39,732 nucleotides of DNA from Acetobacterium bakii (GCF_001263355.1 NZ_LGYO01000020.1:1-39732), one strand, 5' to 3'; positions 20,867 through 30,463 are shown, counted from the stretch's first letter. Numbers and translations are program-made. Notes: a model not told the origin generated them from the letters alone.

Positions 20867-23800
20867 ATGGCAAAAATATTTTCTTCCAAGGCTTTAGAGG
20901 CCAATCTCAACCAGACCCGGGAAACCGTTACCGAGATTCCGGTGGCCCAGCAGTGGTTTGGGGAATTGTCGCAACCTTATTGGGGGATTTATAAACGGAC
21001 CCAGGAATTTCTGGTGGAGCTCAATCACCGGTATCGGAATAATCAATATGTGATTGAATCCCTGCAAACTATTTGCCTGGGGGATTTATGGCTGTATCAG
21101 TCGCTTGACGAATCCGAGCAGGCCTTTGGCATCCTGGTGGATATCATCCGGTCGGTTTTACAGTCTAAACTGGAAGACAGCCAAAGGGAACTTTTGATCC
21201 AGATCCTGATGCGGTTTATGGACCGACTGGGAAGTCTGGAGGTGGTTCCCAAAAAGATTGTGAATCAGTGTATCGATGTCCTCAAAGAGGACATTGTGCC
21301 CCATGAACTTTTATATGTGAAAAATTCGGATCTTTTCAAAATTCACCTCGGTAAAATCGTCCGATATCCTGACTTTGCTCTGGCGTTGCAGGAAATTGTG
21401 GCGGGTTTATTGGATACATGCATTGATTACTGGGATGATACCGCGTTGGCCGAAGAGTGGTTCGCTTCCAAACAGCCGTTGTTTCATTCCATGAAGGCTG
21501 AAGCGATTAGGGGTATCGGCCATGCTTTTTTTGCCGGTCTCCGGGCGGAAAGAAACCAGGCCTCCGATTGGGCCAGTCTGATGAAGCTGATGTTTTACAA
21601 TGACATTGCTAATCATTTCCGCAGCTTTTCAGAAAAATTTCCCACTCATCTTGAAACCATCTACTATCTTTATTATCTGCTGCATTTACCGGGAATGTAT
21701 AATTTGAAGGACCATCTCATTTATGACGTCAACCGTAATCTGCGCAATATCTTTGACGAACTCAATTCCGACGATATCACCGATTTTCTCAATACCATCA
21801 TGGCCGAATTTCAGGAACTCAAGCTGTATCATGGGGGGACTGTGCTGGACTGCATTCTCACGCTGGGCAAGGAGATTATCCATACCGGGGATACGGCGCA
21901 CATCGATTATTTCACCAATTGTTTGATTAAGCTGGGCTTTAACTATCCGGGCAAGCTGAGCCTGAACGCCGATTGGCAGATTGAAATCGATGCCAGTCAT
22001 GTAAAAAATATCCGGGTTTGGCTGGAACTCATTGAACAGAACCCCCGGTTAATGCGGGAGCTTCTGGCGGCGCTGATTGTGAACCTTAAGCTGGGTGGCA
22101 TTTTTATTTCCGATACCGATCTCTTTCAGCGCGATATTACCCAGCTGCTCAATTCCGACATTGGACCTGTTTATCGCAAAATCAAGCAGCTGGCCCGACT
22201 CTTTCCGGTTTATTTCCGGGAAATCGGAGCTGAGGGTGAGCTGCGGGATGCTACCACCCTCATTGATGAATTGTCCAAGCGGGAAGATGGGCTCATTCAT
22301 TTTTTCCGCAAGCAAATTCATATTGAAAGCAATAATACCCACATTGAGCTGACCCGCAGAATCATCAATTACTGGTACGACGGGAATAAGGAACCGCTTA
22401 AGGATATCATCCCCCATGAAATCTTCGTGAGTCTGGATGAGCGGGATGAATGGTTTATTAAGCCCCATGAAACCCTGCAGCAGCTCTGTGAAATCCTTGC
22501 TTCCAGTCCCGGAGAATTGATGCTGCTGGATATTGAGGTCATTAAAGATAGTCTCTCGAAGCTTTCCAAAGCGCCTAATAATGATGTCATCCGCGTCGGC
22601 TATATTTTTGAGGCTTATTTTCTGCTGCTGGAAAAGTATTCCTTTGAATTTGAGGATGTTCTCTCCATCCTTAAGCGGTTTGGCCTGCACATCACCGGGA
22701 ACCTCAAAGAACTGAAGAAAAGTCTTAAGAACAACCAGAAGGAAGAGTCCATCCGCCAGATTTATAAGCTCATGCACCATCTGAAAGCGATTATCCTGGA
22801 TCCCAATGAAAGCGAGGCCTCGGAAAATATTTACTATAAACGTCATATTGCCGCCGACATCCCTTCCATGTACGGTGAATATATCGAGCCGAAGTTTGAT
22901 GCCCTGGGCCTGATGTACCGGCTTGAACGGACCGTGGCCAAACTGATGACCCAGGTAACCCAGCCCTTTAATGCTGAATATATTACCGCCAGGACCTTTC
23001 GCCGGATTTATAATATTCTGGTATTATTTAAGGATGGTTTGGAGCTGGACGGCATTTACAACCAGGGGTTGAATTCCCATCTGGATATGTTCCGGTTCGG
23101 GCTGGCTTCGCCCAGCTTTTCGATTGATCAGTACATCAATATTTTTCAGTTTTTGGCAAATGATGTCAAGCAGATTATCAGTGAGTATTTCTTTGATTTC
23201 TTTGAAAGCGCCATGAAGCTGATTATCCCTCAGGTGCTGGCATCACGGGAGATTGCGCTTACGGGCGACAGTCGGAAACTTTATCATATGGAATCTGAAA
23301 AGTTTCTCCGGGACAATCTTTCGACCGCTTTTCTGGTTCAGGATTTGGATAATTTTATTACCGATACCATCAGTGTGATGCGCAGCATGATCAGCAATTA
23401 TTCCCGAACATTTATTGAAAGCATGATGACCTATGATCCGGACCTTTCCTTCAGTCTGTTAACCCAGCGGACCAAAAAAATTGACAATCCGGTCTTTCTG
23501 GGGGCCAAGGCCTATTTTCTGAAAAAACTCATCACCTATAATTTCCCGGTGCCCCCGGGCTTTGTGATAACTACCGAGGTCTTTCGGCACAAGGATACCA
23601 TTGACGGTCACCCGGACATGAGGCGCGATATGGATCATCTTATTGAAAGCCATATTGCCATGATTGAGGGGCTGACCGGCCAGCATTACGGAGAACCCGG
23701 CAATCCGCTGTTTTTCTCAATTCGGTCCGGTTCGTCGATCTCTCTGCCCGGGGCTATGAAAACGTTTTTAAATGTGGGCATGAATGATGACATTGCCGAA

Positions 23801-24955
23801 GCGTACAGCCGGATGAATGGCTTTGGCTGGACGGCCTGGGATTGCTATCGCCGTTTCCTCCAAAGCTGGGGAATGGCCTATGGGATTGATCGGGACATTT
23901 TCGACCAGGTCATGCAGGACCATAAGCAGCGCTGGCAGGTGGATTTAAAAATTCAATTTACCAATGAGCAGATGAAAGCAATTGCCTTTCACTACAAAAA
24001 AATATTGGCGGATCATCAGGTGCAGATTGAAAGTGATCCCTTTAAACAGTTAAAGCAGGCGATTCATTCAGTTTTGGATTCCTGGTCCTCTGAAAGTGCC
24101 ATTTATTACCGGGAACATCTCCAGATTGCCGAAGAATGGGGAACCGCCGTCATCGTTCAGAAGATGGTTCTGGGTAATCGTTCCGCTAAATCCGGCACCG
24201 GCGTGGTCTTTACCAGCAGTCCTTTTAACGGCTATTCAGGGGTTAATCTGTATGGCGATTTTGTCCTGTGCAGCCAGGGCGAAGATGTGGTTTCGGGTCT
24301 TGTGAATACGCTACCCATTAGTGAGGAACAACGAAAAAATGATTATAAGGACAGCAATTTATCATTGGAATCGGGATTTCCGAAAATTTATGAGGTCCTT
24401 GGCCGATATGCCAGCCGGCTCATCGAGGAGTATGGCTTTGTCCATCAGGAGATTGAATTCACCTTTGAATCCGAAGCGCCGGAAGATTTATATATTCTCC
24501 AGACCCGTAACCAGAATCTGAAAAAGCAGGCGTCTTTTTCCACCTTTATCCCATCACCCGGGGAAATGGAACTGGTGGGTCACGGCATCGGCATGACCAG
24601 CGGGATCCTGTCGGGGTTGCTGGCCTTTGATATGGATGATATGAAGGCTTTAAAACGGGATCATCCGGAGGCTTCAATCATTCTTGTTAGACCGGATACG
24701 GTGCCGGATGATATCCCCCTGATCTTTGTGTGCGATGGTCTCATTACCGCCAAAGGCGGGGTGACCTCTCACGCTGCCGTGGCGGCAGCCAGTATCGGTA
24801 AGGTCTGTATTGTAAAATGCATTGGTCTGGAAGTCTATGATGCCGAGAAAAGATGTACCATCAACGGGCATAATTTTAGCGCGGGAGACTGTATTTCCAT
24901 TGACGGCAATCTTGGCAACATTTACAAAGGCAGCTATGAAATCGGTTCGATCTGA
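20867..24955 (+). CDS. PPDK-like dikinase with novel N-terminal region and no PEP domain
   Basis: A 1362-residue protein. Residues 1 to about 870 are mostly helical and match no family I recognise. From about 874 comes a pyruvate-phosphate-dikinase-type ATP-grasp: AKAYFLKKL, PVPPGFVITTEVF, SIRSGSSISLPGAMKTF near 955, GTAVIVQKMV, QGEDVVSGLV, QEIEFTFE and LQTRNQN. The key Lys, Arg, Glu and Gln are kept, with Glu for one Asp. The phosphohistidine domain ends the protein (GGVTSHAAVAAAS, His1302). The C-terminal PEP/pyruvate TIM barrel of PPDK and PpsA is absent. By analogy with glucan water dikinase and rifampicin phosphotransferase, it may transfer the beta-phosphate of ATP to another acceptor. 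Convergent glycosyltransferase genes suggest a glycan or glycoside; that is inference. GGGAGGT precedes the ATG. Confidence 0.8.
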   Translation: MAKIFSSKALEANLNQTRETVTEIPVAQQWFGELSQPYWGIYKRTQEFLVELNHRYRNNQYVIESLQTICLGDLWLYQSLDESEQAFGILVDIIRSVLQSKLEDSQRELLIQILMRFMDRLGSLEVVPKKIVNQCIDVLKEDIVPHELLYVKNSDLFKIHLGKIVRYPDFALALQEIVAGLLDTCIDYWDDTALAEEWFASKQPLFHSMKAEAIRGIGHAFFAGLRAERNQASDWASLMKLMFYNDIANHFRSFSEKFPTHLETIYYLYYLLHLPGMYNLKDHLIYDVNRNLRNIFDELNSDDITDFLNTIMAEFQELKLYHGGTVLDCILTLGKEIIHTGDTAHIDYFTNCLIKLGFNYPGKLSLNADWQIEIDASHVKNIRVWLELIEQNPRLMRELLAALIVNLKLGGIFISDTDLFQRDITQLLNSDIGPVYRKIKQLARLFPVYFREIGAEGELRDATTLIDELSKREDGLIHFFRKQIHIESNNTHIELTRRIINYWYDGNKEPLKDIIPHEIFVSLDERDEWFIKPHETLQQLCEILASSPGELMLLDIEVIKDSLSKLSKAPNNDVIRVGYIFEAYFLLLEKYSFEFEDVLSILKRFGLHITGNLKELKKSLKNNQKEESIRQIYKLMHHLKAIILDPNESEASENIYYKRHIAADIPSMYGEYIEPKFDALGLMYRLERTVAKLMTQVTQPFNAEYITARTFRRIYNILVLFKDGLELDGIYNQGLNSHLDMFRFGLASPSFSIDQYINIFQFLANDVKQIISEYFFDFFESAMKLIIPQVLASREIALTGDSRKLYHMESEKFLRDNLSTAFLVQDLDNFITDTISVMRSMISNYSRTFIESMMTYDPDLSFSLLTQRTKKIDNPVFLGAKAYFLKKLITYNFPVPPGFVITTEVFRHKDTIDGHPDMRRDMDHLIESHIAMIEGLTGQHYGEPGNPLFFSIRSGSSISLPGAMKTFLNVGMNDDIAEAYSRMNGFGWTAWDCYRRFLQSWGMAYGIDRDIFDQVMQDHKQRWQVDLKIQFTNEQMKAIAFHYKKILADHQVQIESDPFKQLKQAIHSVLDSWSSESAIYYREHLQIAEEWGTAVIVQKMVLGNRSAKSGTGVVFTSSPFNGYSGVNLYGDFVLCSQGEDVVSGLVNTLPISEEQRKNDYKDSNLSLESGFPKIYEVLGRYASRLIEEYGFVHQEIEFTFESEAPEDLYILQTRNQNLKKQASFSTFIPSPGEMELVGHGIGMTSGILSGLLAFDMDDMKALKRDHPEASIILVRPDTVPDDIPLIFVCDGLITAKGGVTSHAAVAAASIGKVCIVKCIGLEVYDAEKRCTINGHNFSAGDCISIDGNLGNIYKGSYEIGSI

Positions 24956-24968
24956 TTGCAAACTCGGG

Positions 24969-26273
24969 TTAAAAAGTCAAAATAATTTTTGCCGCATAGT
25001 CCGGCCCGCGATTTTTTGAAAATTGACTCCAGTGGGCCAGATTTGGAGACGCTTGACCCAGAACCTGGCCTAAAGCATTTAGCAGCTGCTCCTTTGTGAG
25101 CTGATTGGGATTCAGGGTCACGCCCAGGTGATTTTTCTCGGCATCGTAGGCGATGTTAAACTGATCACTGGAAAACGGCAGAATAATCATCGGTTTGCCA
25201 TAATATACGGCTTCGGTAAAGGTGTTGCAGCCGCCATGGTGAATGATGACATCCATATGGGGGATGAGTGCCTTTTGGGGAACAAATGGCTGGACGATCA
25301 CCTTGCTTGATGAGTACTTTTTTAGATTGTCGGTGTTGCTGCCGGCGGAAACGATGCACAGGGCTTCGGGGTCGAAGGCCTGGCAGCCTAAAATCAATTG
25401 TTCAAGGACATCCATCCGACTGGATAAAAAGGTGCCCAGGGTAATGAGTATTTTAAGTTGGTGGGGATTGTTCACCTTTTTCTGGAAGTCGGGGTTTAAG
25501 GGTTCATCTTCAAATGAATGCCCCATATAAATCTCATGGGGGTTATGGGTTGCTTTTTCTTCCTGATTAAAATCAAAATAATTGTAAATAACCGCATGGC
25601 TGGAAATCAGCCGAAATGCATTGTCCACTGATGAGGGCGGCCGGTGCTGCTTGTCAATAATCTGATTGAAAATATGGGTGAAGTCTTGTTGCGTCAGCAG
25701 CGAGGCTTTTTTTAGGGCGTTTAATTTTTCAGGATCTATCACAAAGCTGGCAGGCCAATTTTGGGGTACACCATAGTATTCGCCGGGTCGGGGTATGGTT
25801 TTAGGATGAGGCGGGCAGAAGGTAATGTAGGGGAGCTGCAAACAATGCAGACTCAGGGTTGTGCCATAGGATAAAATATCCACTACCCACAAATCGACGG
25901 TACCGGTGGGGTTCAGGGTTTTTATTTGTTCCATTTGAGACTCTGGATTGCCGAGCATATCCAGCCGCCGATGCTTTGTCTGTGTGATCAGGGTTTCAAT
26001 GGGCCCTTCTTTTGTGGCTGCGAAAAATTCTTCCAGCCTTTTTCGCTCGGATTCCGGCTGATTGGTGTCCCGGGCTGTGCCGGTGTTCTTATTGGCACTC
26101 AGATTGATTTCCTGAAATTCCAATCCGGCGGCAGCAATGGGGGCTTCGAATTCCCGACTGCATCCGAAAGTGACCCGGACTCCGTGTTTTCGAAAACTCT
26201 TTGCCAGGGCCAGCAGCGGCATAAAATGGGAATAAAACGGGGGACTTAAAAAGAAAACATGTTGATAGCGCAT
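24969..26273 (-). CDS. GT1/MGT-type glycosyltransferase
   Basis: A 434-residue GT-B glycosyltransferase of the UGT/MGT (GT1) kind, which transfers sugar from a nucleotide donor to small molecules or lipids. The N-terminus VFFLSPPFYSHFMPLLALAK has the acceptor-side His. The C-terminal donor site has FVPQKALIPHMDVIIHHGG (HHGG 345-348), then GKPMIILPFSSDQFN. No membrane helices or signal peptide. It starts 3 nt after the upstream GT4 gene, with CAGGAG in the overlap region, so the two are an operon. Its stop lies 13 bp from that of the convergent dikinase-like gene. Macrolide-type glycosyltransferases share this architecture; the real acceptor is unknown. Confidence 0.85.
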   Translation of the reverse strand: MRYQHVFFLSPPFYSHFMPLLALAKSFRKHGVRVTFGCSREFEAPIAAAGLEFQEINLSANKNTGTARDTNQPESERKRLEEFFAATKEGPIETLITQTKHRRLDMLGNPESQMEQIKTLNPTGTVDLWVVDILSYGTTLSLHCLQLPYITFCPPHPKTIPRPGEYYGVPQNWPASFVIDPEKLNALKKASLLTQQDFTHIFNQIIDKQHRPPSSVDNAFRLISSHAVIYNYFDFNQEEKATHNPHEIYMGHSFEDEPLNPDFQKKVNNPHQLKILITLGTFLSSRMDVLEQLILGCQAFDPEALCIVSAGSNTDNLKKYSSSKVIVQPFVPQKALIPHMDVIIHHGGCNTFTEAVYYGKPMIILPFSSDQFNIAYDAEKNHLGVTLNPNQLTKEQLLNALGQVLGQASPNLAHWSQFSKNRGPDYAAKIILTF

Positions 26274-26276
26274 GGT

Positions 26277-28313
26277 TTAAGGCTCCTGACTGAGTTTCAA
26301 ATAAAAGGATAGAAAACGTTTGGCAATTTGATCCATGGAAAAATTTTTAAGGACGGTCTGTTGTCCACGGCGTTGAATTTTTTCGAAGTCTTCCCGGTTT
26401 CGATTGGAGTCGTAAAGTATCTTTTCCACTTCACCGGAAATTGTTTCCCAGGAAGTGGTGTCAATGAGAAAACCGTTTTTTCCGTTGCTAATATAGGTTT
26501 TAACCCCGCCCTGTACCGGCCCGAAGATTAACAGCTTTTCTTTCAAGGCTTCAAGCATGGCCAGTCCAAACTCTTCTTTGGGGCTGGAACACAGGTAGAT
26601 CTGGGGCAAATCACCAGGGGGATGCTCCATGATTTTTCGTTCGATGTTTCGGATCATTCCATTTGACAGGGCTTCGATATGGGCAAATCTGCCCTTGAGA
26701 TCCGGCCGGGATGCCATGTAGCGATTAAATAACTGGATCATCCGGGTTTCTTCTTCATTTGCATGGTCAAAACTGCCGCCGATGATGACCAGATTATAAT
26801 CCTGCCACAGTCGGGATTCGCCCCAGGCTTTTAGGAGTTGATCCTGACCTTTTTGCAGGGCTAACCGCCCGACATTTAAAATAATGGGTTTGTGGTTGAA
26901 TTCCCGGTGGATATGGTGGTGCAGGGTTGAATCGGTTAGGAGTAAATCGACATCAAAGTCCAGAGGCTTTGCATCCGTATTAATGCCTTCGGCAACCATT
27001 TGAAACGCAAATTGACGGATTTCAGGCCGCAATTTTGGAAAGTACAGTTTCAGTTCTTTTTTTACCGCCATCCCGCCGATGCCAAGGACCCCATGGGCCA
27101 TGGTCAAGAGTTCGTCTCCGATGGTGATTTTATTTAGTTTCTCCAGGGTTTCTTCCGGTGTGAATTGCTTTAAGAGGCCCTTTTCATCCACCATGGTGCG
27201 GTGGGGATCCGGGGTTAAAGTGAGGACTAATTTTGCCCCGGTTTCCCGACTCAGCATGGCCATGGCTTTGGAAGCGTTGTCCAGATAGCGGATATGAAAA
27301 ATATCCGGCTTCAGATCCAATTGATTGACGAATTTCTCGACAAATCGTTTGATGAAAAGCTCTCTTCTTAAAAATGCGTGTTTATCCTCAGGATCCAGAT
27401 ATGCGGGAAGCCGGATCAGCCAGTGCTTGTCGGAATAATGGGTTACCAGGGTTTGATTGTGGCTCCAGTCATTGTTGATGGTCAGGGTGATAACGCGTGC
27501 CAGATCGCTCTGTTTGGCTAACTGGTTTCCCAGGGTTTTTAAAAGGGTGCCCAGGCCGCCGCTTTGCCCTTTACCACCAAACTCCGGATCCCCATAAAAC
27601 ATGGTTTGCATCACGGTGATCCCTTTTGGGCTAAAGGTTGTATTTTTATTGAGAAGATTCAGGTAATCCCCATAGAGTTGGGGATTTTCCTCTTTATGGA
27701 TGATCTGACGGATGAAACAGCTGTCGTGGTCTTTCCATGTGTATAGAGAAACCAATCCTTCTAGGATTTGCATTTTTAAATTGGGGGAATAGTCCTGATC
27801 AAAGAGAGCATATAAATAGTCAGTACAGGCATGCTGCTGGAAGTGATTCATGTAATCCAGCAGCAGGGATAGTGTGGTGGGATTATTTTCGTAGTGGTGT
27901 AGGGCCTTCAACAGTTGGTTTTCTTCTAGTAGCGGCAGCTCGCACTCGATACAGATATCGAGGAGATGGCAGAAGGTGGTCGGGGTGGTTTTTTGGTCGA
28001 TAAGCATGGATTGGAGCCGATGCCTTAATTGGTCCTCGGAAAATATGGCTGGGTGGCGGATGATCAGGTCCACACTGTACCGATCCAGATAGTCGTTTTC
28101 TCCCAGTTCTGACAAAAGCTCCATGATCTGGATCTCGCTGACAGCCTTTTTAGCGTAAAGGGTTCTGATTCTGGCAATTTTTCCGACTAAGGAATCAATG
28201 GTAACCGAATCGCAGCCATGGTTAAACCCGGGATTTTCAAGGTAATACTCAGGAAAAGAAACCGGAATCGGGCTTTCAAAAAAAGATTTCCGCAATTCAA
28301 TAAATGCATTCAA
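26277..28313 (-). CDS. GT4 glycosyltransferase with helical N-terminal domain
   Basis: A 678-residue protein. Residues 1-230 are helical with HEAT-like short repeats (LLDICIECELPLL, LLLDYMNHFQQHA) and resemble no catalytic domain. A GT-B fold follows: GGKGQSGGLGTLL (246-258) is the N-terminal glycine loop, seen also in sucrose-synthase-like GT4 enzymes. NVGRLALQKGQDQLL near 478 and SPKEEFGLAMLEALKE near 595 (the E-x7-E donor motif) place it in GT4. It is probably cytosolic. It forms an operon with the GT1 gene downstream and lies only 34 bp from the upstream ATPase gene. The helical extension on both this enzyme and the facing dikinase-like protein is notable. Confidence 0.82.
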   Translation of the reverse strand: MNAFIELRKSFFESPIPVSFPEYYLENPGFNHGCDSVTIDSLVGKIARIRTLYAKKAVSEIQIMELLSELGENDYLDRYSVDLIIRHPAIFSEDQLRHRLQSMLIDQKTTPTTFCHLLDICIECELPLLEENQLLKALHHYENNPTTLSLLLDYMNHFQQHACTDYLYALFDQDYSPNLKMQILEGLVSLYTWKDHDSCFIRQIIHKEENPQLYGDYLNLLNKNTTFSPKGITVMQTMFYGDPEFGGKGQSGGLGTLLKTLGNQLAKQSDLARVITLTINNDWSHNQTLVTHYSDKHWLIRLPAYLDPEDKHAFLRRELFIKRFVEKFVNQLDLKPDIFHIRYLDNASKAMAMLSRETGAKLVLTLTPDPHRTMVDEKGLLKQFTPEETLEKLNKITIGDELLTMAHGVLGIGGMAVKKELKLYFPKLRPEIRQFAFQMVAEGINTDAKPLDFDVDLLLTDSTLHHHIHREFNHKPIILNVGRLALQKGQDQLLKAWGESRLWQDYNLVIIGGSFDHANEEETRMIQLFNRYMASRPDLKGRFAHIEALSNGMIRNIERKIMEHPPGDLPQIYLCSSPKEEFGLAMLEALKEKLLIFGPVQGGVKTYISNGKNGFLIDTTSWETISGEVEKILYDSNRNREDFEKIQRRGQQTVLKNFSMDQIAKRFLSFYLKLSQEP

Positions 28314-28347
28314 TACTTATCCCACCTGCCTTTCATGTTCCTGTTAC

Positions 28348-29556
28348 CTATTTTGAATAAAGTAAAAAATCAAGGATGTTCATAATTTTTACGCCATTAA
28401 AATTTGAATAAAGCGTGCTGTCCATGGTCAGAATCATTTTTGGATAATGGTCGTTGATGGATTGTAGCGGCTTTAGTTTGTGATTTCTTGTTTCGTCATC
28501 CATGACGCTTTCAGAAATCTGGTAGTATATTTTTTTATTTGATTTTGTTGCAATGAAATTCACCTCAAAGGTTCCGGTTTCGCCAATGGCAACAGCGTAC
28601 CCGCGCCGCAGTAATTCTAAATAGAGAATGTTTTCGAGGATATATCCGTAATCAGTGTGACTCAGATCGGTGAGTTGACGGAGAATGCCCATGTCAACAA
28701 TATAATATTTTTCAAGGGTTTTGAGAAATAGACTGGTTTTAAGATCATAGCGGTTTGCACGGTAAATAATAAAAGCACTTTCCAGCATTTTCAGATAGTT
28801 ATCAATGGTGTCGCTTGTGGTTTTCTTTCCCCGGTCGGTGAGGTAGTCACTGATTTTTTTTATAGATATGACCTTTCCAATGTGAGCTGCAATAAATTTA
28901 AGGATGCTTTCAAGTAAGGCCGCATCTCTTACTTGATTTCGCTGCACAATATCCTTCATGATCACAGTATTGTAAATACCATTTAAAAATGGCGCGATGG
29001 TATCCGGCTGGTCCTTTAGTTCAACAACTGTTGGAAGGCCGCCAAATTCCAGGTAGTCTTTAAAATTTGCATCGATAGTATCACCCTTTTTGAAATCAGT
29101 AAAATCAAGATACTCTTTAAAGGATAATGGCAGCATTTTTATCTCAACATATCGGCCGGAGAGTAATGTCGATAATTCCGATGATAAAAGATATGCATTG
29201 GAACCGGTGATGTAAATATCTGCGTTGGAATCCACAAGAAATGAGTTGATGGCTTTTTCCCAGGATTCAACCTGTTGCACTTCATCAAGAATAATATAGT
29301 ATTGTTTATGAGGTGTTATCATTTTGTTTTTGATATAGGTATATAAATGGGTGTATTTTGTAATTGTGTCGAATTCAAATGATTCAAAATTCATGCGGAT
29401 AATCTGATCTTCATGAACACCAATGTTGAGCAGGTACTCCTCAAACAGTGCCAGCAAAGTAGACTTGCCGCAACGGCGCATACCGGTAACCACTTTTATC
29501 AGGGGTTTATCCTTAAACTGAATCAGTTGATTTAAATACAAATCTCGTTTTTTCAA
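28348..29556 (-). CDS. AAA ATPase with DUF4143 domain (second family member)
   Basis: A 402-residue AAA_14/DUF4143 protein. Walker A GMRRCGKST (25-33), Walker B YYIILDEVQ, sensor segment DIYITGSNAYLLS, then GRYVEIKMLPLSFKEYL and a DUF4143 C-terminal domain (YIVDMGILRQL, EVNFIATKSNKKIYYQIS). Its subgroup differs from that of the protein at 10163. A TTG start at 29556 is chosen because GAGGTGA precedes it at about 6 nt; a TTG two codons upstream is also possible. Function of the family is unsettled. It sits 34 bp upstream of the GT4 gene and 35 bp after the NTF2-like gene, so readthrough transcription is likely. Confidence 0.85.
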   Translation of the reverse strand: MKKRDLYLNQLIQFKDKPLIKVVTGMRRCGKSTLLALFEEYLLNIGVHEDQIIRMNFESFEFDTITKYTHLYTYIKNKMITPHKQYYIILDEVQQVESWEKAINSFLVDSNADIYITGSNAYLLSSELSTLLSGRYVEIKMLPLSFKEYLDFTDFKKGDTIDANFKDYLEFGGLPTVVELKDQPDTIAPFLNGIYNTVIMKDIVQRNQVRDAALLESILKFIAAHIGKVISIKKISDYLTDRGKKTTSDTIDNYLKMLESAFIIYRANRYDLKTSLFLKTLEKYYIVDMGILRQLTDLSHTDYGYILENILYLELLRRGYAVAIGETGTFEVNFIATKSNKKIYYQISESVMDDETRNHKLKPLQSINDHYPKMILTMDSTLYSNFNGVKIMNILDFLLYSK

Positions 29557-29591
29557 AATCAATCACCTCATATTTTAAGCTTTATTTTGGG

Positions 29592-29984
29592 TTATACAGC
29601 AAGCGGTCCAAGGGTTTTGGGATGGGCTTCCTGGATGAGCCAGTGCTCATCTACTTTTTTAAGTAAATCCAGGGCGTAGCCTTTAATCGAGGGTTTACCT
29701 TCACCCAGGGTAATTTCTACGCCGCCCTGCCAGGTGGCGTATTCCGGGGAAAGGAGGCGGATGGTACCGGGTTCGAAGGTCAAAGTGGCGTCGGGCATCA
29801 TTTTGAACATTTCAGCAAAGGCCTCTTCAAGCTCTGAGCGGCCATGCTGAATCGTTCCATCGGGTCCCACCCGGAAGCCGTCATCGGTAAAAAAGGAAGC
29901 AATTTCCCTGGCATCTCCATTTGCCCAGGCGTCATGGAAAGAATTTTCCAGATTATTGATTAATTGTTTTTCGATGGTTTCCAT
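29592..29984 (-). CDS. NTF2-like (SnoaL/DUF4440, SgcJ-type) protein
   Basis: A 130-residue cone-shaped NTF2-like fold. Features: FHDAWANGDAREIASFFTDDG, then HGRSELEEAFAEMF, and LDLLKKVDEHWLIQEAHP at the end, the pattern of the SgcJ/EcaC and DUF4440 families. Such proteins are small-molecule binding pockets or scaffolds; no reaction can be assigned. AAGGAG lies 8 nt before the ATG. It is the first gene of the minus-strand cluster running toward the glycosyltransferases and is divergent from csoR. Confidence 0.8.
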   Translation of the reverse strand: METIEKQLINNLENSFHDAWANGDAREIASFFTDDGFRVGPDGTIQHGRSELEEAFAEMFKMMPDATLTFEPGTIRLLSPEYATWQGGVEITLGEGKPSIKGYALDLLKKVDEHWLIQEAHPKTLGPLAV

Positions 29985-30092
29985 TTTTTGATTCTCCTTA
30001 TTTTTATTTGTGTAAGCATCAAATAGGTTTATGTATTTTCTTACCCGTATTTGCTGTTGATTAACTACCCCGGAAATTTCTTGTAATAAGAA

Positions 30093-30121
30093 TGGACAAA
30101 ATTTACTTTACCGCTTAGAAT
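30093..30121 (+). promoter_or_regulatory. Promoter of the csoR operon
   Basis: TGGACA (30093-30098), a 17-bp spacer and TAGAAT (30116-30121). The expected transcription start falls in the CsoR operator. Confidence 0.6.
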
Positions 30122-30126
30122 ATACC

Positions 30127-30144
30127 TATACCCCTTAGGGTATA
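30127..30144. promoter_or_regulatory. CsoR operator
   Basis: TATACCC-CTTA-GGGTATA, the pseudo-palindromic TACCC-N4-GGGTA box typical of CsoR-family repressors, placed at the transcription start. Confidence 0.8.
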
Positions 30145-30173
30145 AAATACTAGTAATTATGGAGGTTATAAAT

Positions 30174-30449
30174 ATGCGGCAATGTATGGATGTTCCAAAA
30201 GTTCAGGCACGAATCAAAAAAATTGAGGGTCAGCTTAGAGCGATTTCCGAAATGGTGGATAGGGATGTTCCCTGTGAAGATATTTTAATGCAGATCAATG
30301 CGGCCAAAAATGCCATGCATAAGGTGGGCCAGGTCATCCTTGAAGGCCATTTGCAGCATTGTGTCCGGGAGGGCATCGAGCATGGCGATCCGGATAAAAC
30401 CATTGCCGACTTTACCAAGGCCGTCGAGCATTTTTCCCGAATGAGCTAG
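30174..30449 (+). CDS. csoR: CsoR-family copper-sensing repressor
   Basis: A 91-residue all-helical CsoR/DUF156 repressor. The Cu(I) site Cys34, His59 and Cys63 (DVPCEDI, GHLQHC) is complete, matching the C-H-C signature of copper-sensing members. RARIKKIEGQ-type N-terminal residues (QARIKKIEGQLRAI) form the DNA-binding face. ATG 30174 follows GGAGG at 8 nt; an upstream in-frame ATG would put five residues over the ribosome site. It should bind the TACCC/GGGTA operator just upstream and release DNA when Cu(I) binds. The exporter gene follows after 14 bp. Confidence 0.92.
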   Translation: MRQCMDVPKVQARIKKIEGQLRAISEMVDRDVPCEDILMQINAAKNAMHKVGQVILEGHLQHCVREGIEHGDPDKTIADFTKAVEHFSRMS

Positions 30450-30463
30450 GTGATGGTTTGAAA

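Noticed and set aside
22049-22846. 265-codon open frame on the minus strand
   Set aside because: It is antisense to the dikinase-like gene, with no ribosome site or family resemblance.
20867-24955. Phosphoenolpyruvate synthase or classical PPDK
   Set aside because: The C-terminal PEP/pyruvate barrel is missing and the protein ends soon after the phosphohistidine domain.
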